NCBI RefSeq assembly: GCF_003675325.1
Contig: NZ_CP033073.1
Coordinates: 620,001 to 684,000, forward strand
DNA length: 64,000 nucleotides
Reading direction: 5' to 3'
Source of the DNA: Streptomyces dangxiongensis
GTDB taxonomy: Bacteria > Actinomycetota > Actinomycetes > Streptomycetales > Streptomycetaceae
Every line of letters begins with the position of its first letter. Position 1 is the first letter of the stretch. Made by a program: the position numbers and the translations under genes. A model generated the notes under the pieces. The model had not been told where the DNA came from. It saw only the letters and a program-made list of their open reading frames with translations, and did no database searches. Of the stretch, positions 34,175 through 42,573 are shown piece after piece.

Positions 34175-34812
34175 ACAGCAGGGAACGGATCCTGGGCCGG
34201 GTGCGGCGGGCCCTCGCCGACGTGACACCGGACGAGCGGCCGTACGAGGAGGCCGTCGGCCGCCGCTACCTGCGTGAACACGGGCGGCGGCCCGTCGAGC
34301 GGACGGTGGAGCTGCTCGCGGAGAACCTGGCGGACTACCGGGCGATCGTGCACCGCTGCGACGCCGGGGAGCTGCCGCACCTCGTGTCACGGCTGCTGGA
34401 CGAGCGCGGCGCGCGGGAGGTGCTGGTGCCACCCGGGCTGCCACCGCAGTGGCTGCCGGCCGCCGGTCCCGAGCGGATCCACGAGCGGGCGGCGCACACC
34501 CCGCACCGGCTGGACCGGGTGGACAGCGTGGTGACGGGGTGCGCTCTGGCGATCGCCGAGACCGGCACGATCGTCCTCGACGGCTCCCCGGACCAGGGCC
34601 GGCGCCGCGCCTCACTCATCCCCGACCACCACATCTGTGTCGTCCGCGTCCCCGGCCAGGTCGTCTCCTCCGTCCCGCAGGCCCTCGAACGCCTGGACCC
34701 CACCCGCCCGTCGACCTGGATCTCCGGCCCGTCGGCCACCAGCGACATCGAACTGGACCGGGTGGAGGGCGTGCACGGACCGCGGACGCTGGAAGTGGTG
34801 CTGCTGAGCTGA
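34171..34812 (+). CDS. lutC: L-lactate utilisation protein LutC/YkgG
   Basis: A 213-residue LUD-domain protein. It starts at GTG 34171 inside the lutB stop (GTGA). Conserved text includes TGCALAIAETGTIVLDGSPDQGRR and SLIPDHHICVVR, with the closing SDIELDRVEGVHGPRTLEVVL that is diagnostic for the family. It completes the lutABC operon for growth on L-lactate. No LldR/LutR regulator or lactate permease is adjacent. Confidence 0.95.
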   Translation: MNSRERILGRVRRALADVTPDERPYEEAVGRRYLREHGRRPVERTVELLAENLADYRAIVHRCDAGELPHLVSRLLDERGAREVLVPPGLPPQWLPAAGPERIHERAAHTPHRLDRVDSVVTGCALAIAETGTIVLDGSPDQGRRRASLIPDHHICVVRVPGQVVSSVPQALERLDPTRPSTWISGPSATSDIELDRVEGVHGPRTLEVVLLS

Positions 34813-34843
34813 CCCGGCACGGCGCCGGCCGGCCCCGGTCCCC

Positions 34844-34871
34844 GGCCGTCGGCCGTCGGCCGTCGGCCGGT
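34844..34871. repeat. 7-bp tandem repeat GGCCGTC
   Basis: Three perfect copies of GGCCGTC begin at 34844, followed by a partial variant copy (GGCCGGTC). The repeat lies between lutC and the ABC ATPase gene. Copy number could vary by slippage. Confidence 0.8.
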
Positions 34872-34920
34872 CGGAGCACGGTGGGGCGAGGTGTCCGGCG
34901 CCCTGCCGTAGCGTGAGGGA

Positions 34921-36075
34921 ATGATCCGGTTCGAGCAGGTCACCAAGCGGTATCCGGACGGTACGACGGCCGTGGACGACCTCTCCTTCGAGGTGTCCGA
35001 GGGGGAACTCGTCACCCTGGTCGGCCCCTCCGGGTGCGGCAAGACGACGACCATGATGATGGTGAACCGGCTGATCGAGCCGACCTCCGGCCGGATCTTC
35101 GTGGACGGCGACGACATCGCGACCGTCGACCCGGTGCTGCTGCGCCGCCGCATCGGCTACGTCATCCAGCAGGTCGGCCTCTTCCCGCACCGCACGGTCC
35201 TGGACAACACGGCGACCGTGCCCGCGCTGCTCGGCTGGAAGCGGGCGAAGGCGCGGGCACGGGCGGCCGAACTGCTGGATCTGGTGGGCCTCGACCCGCG
35301 GACGTACGGGTCCCGCTACCCGGAGCAGCTCTCCGGCGGTCAGCGGCAGCGGGTGGGCGTGGCGCGGGCCCTGGCCGCGGATCCGCCGGTGCTGCTGATG
35401 GACGAGCCGTTCGGCGCGGTCGACCCGGTGGTGCGCGAGCAGTTGCAGGACGAGTTCCTGCGGATGCAGGCCGCCGCGCGCAGGACGGTGCTGCTGGTCA
35501 CCCATGACATCGAGGAGGCCATCCGGCTCGGCGACCGGGTCGCCGTGTACGGGCAGGGCCGTATCGAGCAGTTCGACACCCCGGGCGCGGTGCTCGGCGC
35601 ACCCGCGTCGCCGTACGTCGCCGGGTTCGTGGGCGCGGACCGCGGGCTGAAGCGGCTGTCGGTCACCGCCATCGAGCCGGAGGACCTGGAGCAGCCGCCC
35701 GTGGCCCGCCCGGACGAGCCCGCCGGCCGGGCGCTGGACCGGCTGCGCGCCGAGGGCGCGCGCTGGGCGGTGGTCCTGGACGCGGGCGGTGACCTGCACG
35801 GCTGGGTCGGCATCGGGGAGCTGGCGGCGGGCGGCACGGTCGCGGCCCTGGCCCACCGGATGACCGCCTGGGTGCCGGTCGGCGCGCCGCTGAAGCAGGC
35901 GTTCGGGGTGATGCTCCAGTACGACGCCGGGTGGGTGGCCGTGCTGGACGGGGCGCGGTTCCTCGGCGTGCTGACCCCGGCGCGGCTGCACGAGGCGCTG
36001 CGCCGCTCGGTGGACGCCGACGCCCGCGGGGTGACGCGCGGGCAGGTGCCGTTCGACTCGGTGGCGGATGCCTGA
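34921..36075 (+). CDS. Glycine betaine/proline-type ABC transporter ATPase with CBS region
   Basis: A 384-residue OpuCA/ProV-like ATP-binding protein. Walker A is GPSGCGKTT, the Q-loop region is IGYVIQQVGLFPH, the signature is LSGGQRQR, and Walker B is VLLMDEPFGAVDP. The last ~130 residues (DRLRAEGARWAVVLDAGG onward) resemble the CBS tandem that senses ionic strength in OpuA-type importers. The presumed permeases and binding protein are encoded just downstream on the opposite strand, an unusual split arrangement. Confidence 0.9.
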   Translation: MIRFEQVTKRYPDGTTAVDDLSFEVSEGELVTLVGPSGCGKTTTMMMVNRLIEPTSGRIFVDGDDIATVDPVLLRRRIGYVIQQVGLFPHRTVLDNTATVPALLGWKRAKARARAAELLDLVGLDPRTYGSRYPEQLSGGQRQRVGVARALAADPPVLLMDEPFGAVDPVVREQLQDEFLRMQAAARRTVLLVTHDIEEAIRLGDRVAVYGQGRIEQFDTPGAVLGAPASPYVAGFVGADRGLKRLSVTAIEPEDLEQPPVARPDEPAGRALDRLRAEGARWAVVLDAGGDLHGWVGIGELAAGGTVAALAHRMTAWVPVGAPLKQAFGVMLQYDAGWVAVLDGARFLGVLTPARLHEALRRSVDADARGVTRGQVPFDSVADA

Positions 36076-36078
36076 GCC

Positions 36079-36096
36079 GGGCTGCCTCAGCAGCCC
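36079..36096. terminator. Short hairpin between convergent ABC ATPase and binding-protein genes
   Basis: GGGCTGC and GCAGCCC form a 7-bp stem with a CTCA loop, four bases after the ATPase stop. It overlaps the last recognisable codons of the convergent binding-protein gene. Confidence 0.5.
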
Positions 36097-37026
36097 TTCG
36101 TCCGTCAGGTAGGCGCGGGCCACGTCGGCCGGCAGCCGGCGCCAGTTGTCGACCTGCCGGTTCAGGCCGGCCAGATCACCGGTGGTCAGGACGCCGTTCA
36201 GGGCGCCGAGGGCCTTCGTCACGCCGGCGCCGCCCGCGCGGGAGCGGTTGACGACGGGGACGATCACGTCGGCGTTCTGAAGGTGTCTGTCGTCGGCGAG
36301 CAGGACCAGGCCGAAGGGGTCCAGGGTGGCGTCGGTGGTGGTGGTCAGCACCATCTGGTCCCGGCCGTCCTGCACGGCCCGCTTGGCCTGGGTGGTGCCG
36401 ACCCCTTTGGGATCGATGCCGGTGAGGTGGATGCCGTACACCTTTCTCAGGCCGGGCGCGCAGTACGGCCGCTGGACGCACTCGTCCCCGGCGGCGAGCC
36501 GCACGCCCAGCCGCGAGGCGCCCAGGTCGCTGAGGGTGCGCAGGCCGTACCGGCGGGCGTAGGAGGTGCTCACGGCGAAGGCGTTCTGGTCGACGGCCCG
36601 GCCGGGCGGGAGCACGGTGAGGCCGCGGGGGGCGGCGAGGGCGCGCAGGGCCCGCAGGGTGGAGGCGGGGTCGGGTGACCCGGCCGGGGGCGCGCCGGCG
36701 CCGTGGGTCCGGGCGTTGAGCCAGTCGGCGAAGGTGGCCGCGTACTCGGGCACCACGTCGATCCGGCCGGACTCCAGGGCGGGTTCGTACAGCTCGCGGT
36801 TGGCGACGGTGAGCAGGGACGTGCGGTAACCGGCCTGGTTCAGCAGTTGGGCGTACATCTGGGCGAGGAGGTCGCTCTCGGTGAAGCCCGCCGACCCGAT
36901 GACCAGGTGATGGCGGTCGCCGGGCGGCGCGGTGACCTGGCCGCGTCTCTCCAGGGACGGGCCGGTGGAGCAGGCGCTCAGGAGGAGCAGCAGGGTGAGG
37001 GCGGCGAGTGCCGTGCGGGCTGTCAC
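36085..37026 (-). CDS. Glycine betaine/choline-type substrate-binding lipoprotein (stop codon lost)
   Basis: From a GTG at 37026, inside the permease stop (GTGA), the product has a lipoprotein signal (LLLLLSACSTG), then OpuAC-type text: IGSAGFTESDLLAQMYAQLL, DVVPEYAATFADWL, LAAGDECVQRPYCAPGLRKVYG, and ending WRRLPADVARAYLTDEGLLR. Homologues end about here, so the domain finishes near 36085 (~314 residues). No stop follows: the frame stays open through the antisense of the ATPase gene to a stop at 34612, adding about 490 residues of low-complexity text. A small indel or point change probably removed the stop. Confidence 0.85.
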
Positions 37027-37694
37027 CGGCCGCCCCGGACCCACGTTGGTGCCAGCCGTCCGGCGACCTCGAAGACGCCCTCGACGAGGAGGGCGACCAC
37101 CGCCACGAGCAGGGCGCCGGCGACGACCTGGGGTGTGCTGGCGAGGTTGAAGCCCGCCGTGATGATCCGGCCGAGACCGCCGCCGCCCGCGAGCGCGGCG
37201 ATCGTGGCGGTGGCGACGAGCTGGACCGCGGCGATCCGCACCCCGTTCACGATCATGGGCAGCGCCAGGGGCAGTTCCACGCGGAACAGCACCTGCCGGC
37301 CGGTCATCCCCATGCCGCGGGCGGCCCGCACCACGCTCCGGTCGACCTCGCGCATGCCGACATAGGCGTTGGTGAGCAGCGGCGGCGCGGCGAACAGGAC
37401 GAGGGCGACCACCGTGGGGCCCTCGCCCCACCGGCCGACCGGGGTCAGGAGCAGCAGGACCAGGACGGCGAAGGTGGGCACGGCCCGCCCGGCGTTGGAG
37501 ATGTTGACGGCGAGCGCGCCTCCCTTGCCGAGGTGGCCGAGGACGAGGGCGACGGGCAGGGCGATCAGACAACTGACGAGCAGGCAGACGAGGGTGAGCA
37601 GCAGGTGCTGCAGCAGCCGGTGCCGGATGCCGTCGTCGCCCGACCAGTGCGCGGGATCGGTGAGCCAGCCCCAGGTGGCGTTGAGGGTGCTCAT
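37023..37694 (-). CDS. Glycine betaine-type ABC transporter permease
   Basis: A 223-residue inner-membrane permease of the ProW/OpuCB type, with about six hydrophobic segments. The coupling-helix (EAA) region reads DRSVVRAARGMGMTGRQVLFRVELPLALPMIVNGVRI. Characteristic text includes NISNAGRAVPTFAVLVLLL. It lies 28 bases after the other permease and overlaps the binding-protein start by four bases, so the three genes form one minus-strand operon. Confidence 0.92.
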   Translation of the reverse strand: MSTLNATWGWLTDPAHWSGDDGIRHRLLQHLLLTLVCLLVSCLIALPVALVLGHLGKGGALAVNISNAGRAVPTFAVLVLLLLTPVGRWGEGPTVVALVLFAAPPLLTNAYVGMREVDRSVVRAARGMGMTGRQVLFRVELPLALPMIVNGVRIAAVQLVATATIAALAGGGGLGRIITAGFNLASTPQVVAGALLVAVVALLVEGVFEVAGRLAPTWVRGGR

Positions 37695-37722
37695 GCGCGG
37701 GCCGCCCGCGTCCCGGCCGGGC

Positions 37723-38403
37723 TCATGCGCGGCCGGCCCGGGTCCAGGGGGTGATCAGCCACTGCACGCCGAGCAGGAGCAGGTCGGCGGCGACGGCGAG
37801 CAGAACGCACAGGACGGACGCGGTGAGCACCTGGGCCTTGAAGTAGGTGTTCATGCCCGCGTAGAGGAGGTTGCCGAGGCCGCCGAAGCCCACGATCGCG
37901 CCGACCGTGACCAGGGAGACCGCCGAGACGGTGGCGATGCGCAGGCCGGCCATCGCGGCGGGCAGGGCGAGGGGCAGTTCGACGGTGAGGAGCAGGCGGA
38001 GGGGGCCGTAGCCGAGGCCGCGCGCGGCCTGCCGGGTCTCCTCCGGGACCGCGCGCAGGCCCGCGAGGATGTTCCGTACGAGCAGCGTGAGCGAGTACAG
38101 CACGAGCCCGGCGACGACGAGGGCGGCCGACAGGCCGTAGAGGGGCAGGAGCAGGGAGAACATGGCCAGCGAGGGGATCGTGTAGAGCACCGTCGTGACG
38201 GCGAGGACCGGGCCGGCTGCCCAGCCAAGGCGGCGGGCCAGGAGCGCGAGCGGCAGGGCGACGGCCACGGCGATGAGGACGGACAGCGTGGTCAGCCTCA
38301 AGTGTTGGAGGACCGCGTCGAGGAGGATCTGGCGGCGGGTGGTCAGATAGAGGCCGCAGATCCACTCGTTGCGTGTGAGGCAGTCGTCCGGGGGCGCGGT
38401 CAC
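37723..38403 (-). CDS. Glycine betaine-type ABC transporter permease (second)
   Basis: A 226-residue permease paralogous to its neighbour. It has VLYTIPSLAMFSLLLPLYG and the EAA loop ETRQAARGLGYGPLRLLLTVELPLALPAAMAGLRI. The GTG at 38403 (TAPPDDCLTRNEW) is the most likely start, since the longer frame to 38649 is Pro/Arg-rich and overlaps the divergent MoxR start. It is the first gene of the minus-strand permease-permease-binding protein operon. The matching ATPase is encoded convergently at 34921. Confidence 0.9.
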   Translation of the reverse strand: MTAPPDDCLTRNEWICGLYLTTRRQILLDAVLQHLRLTTLSVLIAVAVALPLALLARRLGWAAGPVLAVTTVLYTIPSLAMFSLLLPLYGLSAALVVAGLVLYSLTLLVRNILAGLRAVPEETRQAARGLGYGPLRLLLTVELPLALPAAMAGLRIATVSAVSLVTVGAIVGFGGLGNLLYAGMNTYFKAQVLTASVLCVLLAVAADLLLLGVQWLITPWTRAGRA

Positions 38404-38641
38404 GGGTCCATTGGACCGGGCGGAGCGGGGGGCGTGCGCGTTGTGGTGGCCCGTACGGGGACCGGGTGGGCCGCTTCGGAGGGGCGGGCGGTTCAGGCAG
38501 GCGTCGGTACCCGGCCACCCGCGTCGGTGCCCGCGCCCGGGTCCGCGCCCGCATCGGACGGAACCACGTGACAGAACCGCTGAACAAGCGCTTAGATAGC
38601 CGCCGAAGGACGCACCGCTCACCGACCCGCCGGAGGCCCCG

Positions 38642-39499
38642 TTGTTCACTTCCGTCGACGACGTCTCCGCCCGCCTGGCCGAGACCGGCTACCTGGCCTC
38701 CCCCGCCGTCGCCACCACCGTCTTCCTGGCGGACCGGCTGGGCAAGCCGCTGCTGGTCGAGGGCCCCGCCGGGGTGGGCAAGACCGAACTGGCCAAGGCC
38801 GTCGCCCAGGTGGCCGGGGCCCGGCTGGTACGGCTCCAGTGCTACGAGGGCGTGGACGAGTCCCGCGCCCTGTACGAGTGGAACCACGCCAAGCAGTTGC
38901 TGCGGATCAGCGCGGCCCGCGACGAGAGCTGGGACGAGACCCGCACCGACATCTTCAGCGAGGAGTTCCTCCTCCCCCGCCCCCTGCTGAGCGCCATCCG
39001 CGGCGACGAACCGACCGTGCTGCTGATCGACGAGACCGACAAGGCCGACGTCGAGATGGAGGGGCTGCTGCTGGAGGTGCTCAGCGACTTCCAGATCACC
39101 GTCCCCGAGCTGGGCACGGTCACCGCGACCCGCCGCCCCTTCGTCGTCCTCACCTCCAACGCCGCCCGGGAACTGTCCGAGGCGCTGCGCCGCCGCTGCC
39201 TGTTCCTGCACATCGGCTTCCCCGAGGAGGAGCTGGAGCGGCGGATCGTACGGCTGAAGGTGCCGGGCCTCGGCGAGGCGCTGACCGAGTCGGTGGTCCG
39301 GGTGGTCGGGGCGCTGCGCGCGATGGACCTGCGCAAGGTGCCCTCCGTGGCCGAGACCATCGACTGGGCGCGCACCCTGCTGGCCCTGGGCGCCCGCACC
39401 CTGGACGAGACGGTCGTCCAGGACACCCTCGGGGTGATCCTCAAGCACGAGGACGACATCCGGAAGGCGGCGGCCAAGCTCGACCTGGACGCGCTGTGA
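38642..39499 (+). CDS. MoxR family AAA+ ATPase
   Basis: A 285-residue AAA+ ATPase from a TTG start (GGAGG-like upstream). Walker A is VEGPAGVGKTELAKAVA, Walker B is TVLLIDETDKAD, and sensor 1 is FVVLTSNAARELSEALRRRC with the arginine finger region. MoxR proteins act as chaperones with VWA-domain partners, inserting cofactors or metals. The next gene overlaps it by four bases and encodes such a partner. Confidence 0.92.
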   Translation: MFTSVDDVSARLAETGYLASPAVATTVFLADRLGKPLLVEGPAGVGKTELAKAVAQVAGARLVRLQCYEGVDESRALYEWNHAKQLLRISAARDESWDETRTDIFSEEFLLPRPLLSAIRGDEPTVLLIDETDKADVEMEGLLLEVLSDFQITVPELGTVTATRRPFVVLTSNAARELSEALRRRCLFLHIGFPEEELERRIVRLKVPGLGEALTESVVRVVGALRAMDLRKVPSVAETIDWARTLLALGARTLDETVVQDTLGVILKHEDDIRKAAAKLDLDAL

Positions 39500-40848
39500 G
39501 CGCCGTCGCCGGCCGGATCACCGGCCTGGTCGGGGCGCTGCGCGCGCACGGGGTGCGGATCGGCACCGGGGAGACCGTGGACGCGGCCCGCGCGGTGGAG
39601 GCGCTGGGGCTGGCGGACCGGGAGCTGCTGCGCGAGGGGCTGGCCGCCACCCTGCTGCACGGCCCGGACCAGCGGCACCTGTTCGACTCCGTCTTCGACC
39701 TGTACTTCCCGCGCGGCGTCGGCGGACCCGACGGCACCCCGCAGGACCGCGAGGCGCTGCGCGACCGGCTCGCGCGGGCACTGGCCGACGACGACCGGGC
39801 ACTGCTGGCCCGGCTGGCGGCGGAGGCGGTCGACGCCCTGGGCACGTACGGGGGTCCGGAGGGGTCCGACGGCTGGTCGGCGTACCAGACCCTGGACCGG
39901 CTGCGCCCCCAGACCCTGCTGGCGCGGGTACGGGCCGACGTGCGGGGTCGGGACGGCGGCGGCACGGGCTTCGCGGACCGGCTGCTCGACGACGGGATCC
40001 GGCGCCGCATCGAGGAGTTCCGGCGGATGGTCGGCGCGGAGGCGCGGCGCCGGGTGGCCGAACGGCGCGGACGGGACGAGATCGCACGGCGCGCTGTCCG
40101 CCCGACCGCCGACCGGGTGGACTTCCTGTTCGCGAACCGGGACCAGCTCGCCGAACTGCGCCGGGTCGTACGGCCGCTCGCCCGCAAGCTGGCCACGCGG
40201 CTCGCCGCCCGCCGCCGCCGGGCCGCGCGGGGCACGATCGATCTGCGCCGCACGCTCCGTTCCTCGCTGACCACGGGCGGGGTGCCGATCCGGCCGGTGC
40301 TGCGCAGGCGCCGTCCGGTCCGGCCCGAACTGGTGCTGCTCTGCGACGTCTCCGGCTCGGTGTCCGGCTTCTCCGACTTCACCATGCTGCTGGTGCAGGC
40401 GCTGCACGACCAGTTCAGCAAGGTCCGGGTGTTCGCGTTCGTCAACCGGCTCGACGAGGTGACCGGCCTGCTCGACCACGGCCGGGCCGACCCGGACGGG
40501 CTCGGCTCCCGCATCCGCGCCGAGGCCACGCTCACCGGCTGGCACGGCAGCAGCGACTACGGCGTGGCGCTGGGCGAGTTCACCGAGCGGTACGGCGGCG
40601 CGGCCGGCTTGCGTACCACGGTGTTCGTCCTCGGAGACGCCCGGACGAACATGAGCGACCCCAACCTCCCCGCCGTCCGCGACCTGGCCCGGCGGGCCCG
40701 CCGTGTCTACTGGCTGAACCCCGAGCCACGCGACCGGTGGGGCACCGGCGACTCGGCCGCGCCCGCCTACGCGGAGCTGGTGGAGATGCACGAGTGCCGC
40801 ACGGCCCGGCAGCTCGGCGCACTGATCGCCCGCCTGCTGCCGGTGTGA
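39496..40848 (+). CDS. VWA domain (CoxE-like) protein, MoxR partner
   Basis: A 450-residue protein starting at GTG inside the MoxR stop (GTGA). The N-terminal ~250 residues are helical and basic (RIEEFRRMVGAEARRRVAERRG, LARKLATRLAARRRRAARG), as in CoxE-type proteins. From about residue 275 a VWA domain carries the MIDAS motif LLCDVSGSVSGFSD, then a Thr (ATLTGWHGSSDYG) and Asp (VFVLGDARTN). The MoxR/VWA pair is widespread in actinobacteria; in carboxydotrophs CoxD/CoxE mature the CO dehydrogenase cluster. No CODH gene is present in this window. Confidence 0.9.
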   Translation: MSAVAGRITGLVGALRAHGVRIGTGETVDAARAVEALGLADRELLREGLAATLLHGPDQRHLFDSVFDLYFPRGVGGPDGTPQDREALRDRLARALADDDRALLARLAAEAVDALGTYGGPEGSDGWSAYQTLDRLRPQTLLARVRADVRGRDGGGTGFADRLLDDGIRRRIEEFRRMVGAEARRRVAERRGRDEIARRAVRPTADRVDFLFANRDQLAELRRVVRPLARKLATRLAARRRRAARGTIDLRRTLRSSLTTGGVPIRPVLRRRRPVRPELVLLCDVSGSVSGFSDFTMLLVQALHDQFSKVRVFAFVNRLDEVTGLLDHGRADPDGLGSRIRAEATLTGWHGSSDYGVALGEFTERYGGAAGLRTTVFVLGDARTNMSDPNLPAVRDLARRARRVYWLNPEPRDRWGTGDSAAPAYAELVEMHECRTARQLGALIARLLPV

Positions 40849-40957
40849 CGCCGCGCGGCCCGGAGCATTCGCGTCGGACGGAGGGGCTGCTGCCTGAGGC
40901 GCTCAGCGGCCGTGATCGACTGGCCGCCACCCCGACCACTCATCCGAGGACACCGCC

Positions 40958-41933
40958 ATGAGCCACCCTCCCGTGCCGCTCGGCACCTTCCCCACCCCCG
41001 TCGAGTCGGCACCCCGGCTGGCCACCGCGCTCGGGCTCGGACCCGGCGACCTGTGGGTGAAACGCGACGACCTGACGGGCCTCGGCGCCGGCGGGAACAA
41101 GATCCGCAAACTGGAGTGGACGGCGGGCGCCGCCCTGGCCGAGGGCGCGGACACCCTCGTGACCACGGGCGCCCCGCAGAGCAACCACGCCCGGCTCACC
41201 GCCGCCGCGGGCGCCCGGCTCGGCCTGGACGTCGTCCTCGTACTGCGCGGCTCACCCGGCGTCTCACGGTCCGGGAACCTCGCCCTGGACGGCCTGTTCG
41301 GGGCACGGCTCGCCTGGGCCGGCGAGGTGGACCGGGCCGGGCTGGACGCGGCGGCGGCCGAGGTGTGCGAGCGGCTGCGGGCGGCCGGCGCCCGTCCGGC
41401 CCTCATCCCGTTCGGTGGCTCCGGCACGCTGGGGCGCGCGGGGCTACGTCCGTTGCGGCGAGGAGCTGCGCGAGCAGGTGCCGGACCTGCGGACGGCCGT
41501 GGTCGCCCTGGGCTCGGGCGGCACCATGGCCGGGCTGGTCGCTGCCCTGGGCACCGGGTCGGTACTCGGCGTAGACGTCGGTGCGCTGCCCGACCCGGCC
41601 GCGGAGGTAGCGGGGTTCGCGGCACCGCTCACGGCGGAGACGGTCACGGCGGAGGGGCTGCGGGTCCGCCGGGACCAGGTGGGCGACGGGTACGCGGTGC
41701 TGACCGGCCCGGTGCGCGAAGCACTCCGGCTGGCCGCCCGCACGGAGGGACTGGTCCTGGACCCGACGTACACGGGCCGCGCCCTGGCCGGCCTGCACGC
41801 GGCCGTCCGGGACGGCACCGTCCGGCCGGGCGAGAGGACCGTCTTCATCCACACCGGCGGCCTGCCGGGCCTGTTCGGCCACGCGGACGCGATCGCGTAC
41901 GCGGAGGGCGGGACGGAGCCGTTCGGGGACTGA
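40958..41933 (+). pseudogene. D-cysteine desulfhydrase / ACC deaminase family PLP enzyme, frameshifted
   Basis: The first frame (ATG 40958) gives LGTFPTPVESAPRLATAL, WVKRDDLTGLGAGGNKIRKLEW with the PLP lysine, and TTGAPQSNHARLTAAAGARL. After IPFGGSGTLG the register is lost because of one extra G in the run at about 41431-41434. The other frame continues ARGYVRCGEELREQ, VALGSGGTMAGLVAALG (PLP phosphate loop) and VFIHTGGLPGLFG to the stop at 41933. The corrected protein is about 325 residues with all active-site motifs. A single homopolymer indel leaves open a sequencing error. Confidence 0.9.
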
Positions 41934-41989
41934 CGGGCTGGGGGCAGGAGGCTGGGGCAGGGGACCGAGGGCCGGGGGGTGCCGTTCGG

Positions 41990-42349
41990 TCAGCTCTTCG
42001 CGTACTCGTTCGCCATGGTCCCGGCGAAGTCGTAGACGATGACCGGCTCGTCACCGACGACCCAGGCGTCGTGGCCGGGCGCGCACACGAAGACGTCACC
42101 CGGACCGACCTCGGCCTCGCCGCCGTCGTCGTCCATGCGGAGGCGCATCCGCCCCTGCACCACGTATCCGTTGTGGGGGACCATGCAGCTCCCGGTGCCC
42201 GCGATCGGCGCCACGGACTCCGACCAGCGCCAGCCCGGTTCGAACGTACCCACCGCGAAGTCGAGCCCGGTCAGATGGAGCGCTTCGAGGTGGCCGCGGG
42301 GGAAGTCGCGCCGCTCGTCCGGCTTCTCGACGGTCTTCACTTCCAGCAT
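41990..42349 (-). CDS. Cupin domain protein
   Basis: A 119-residue single-cupin protein beginning MLEVKTVEKPDERRDF. The beta-barrel motifs are GWRWSESVAPIAGTGSCMVPHNGYVVQG and GGEAEVGPGDVFVCAPGHDAWVVGDEP. The usual His/Glu metal set is only partly visible (PHN, GHDAW). The start at 42349 has GGAAGGAGG upstream. It could be an isomerase, a dioxygenase or a ligand-binding protein. Confidence 0.85.
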   Translation of the reverse strand: MLEVKTVEKPDERRDFPRGHLEALHLTGLDFAVGTFEPGWRWSESVAPIAGTGSCMVPHNGYVVQGRMRLRMDDDGGEAEVGPGDVFVCAPGHDAWVVGDEPVIVYDFAGTMANEYAKS

Positions 42350-42573
42350 GACGGTGTCCTCCTTCCGGCCGCGGACCGCGGCCGGGGCCGGCCTCCGTCC
42401 CCCGGCGCCTCGGACGGCACCGGCTCTGCGGCGGCGGCCGTACCCCATGGCTCCATCGTCGGCCTCGCAACTCGCCCGCGCCATCTCAAGGGGTGGGGGA
42501 CATCGATGTCGTCGGTCGGGGGGGTGTTCCGGCGGGCTCGGGGACGGCCCTGCGGCAGGCCGGGGCGATCCGG

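Noticed and set aside
34612..36084. A ~490-codon open frame antisense to the ABC ATPase gene, continuous with the binding protein
   Set aside because: The text is Arg/His/Pro/Gln-rich low-complexity typical of antisense frames in GC-rich DNA, and the ATPase on the other strand has all family motifs.
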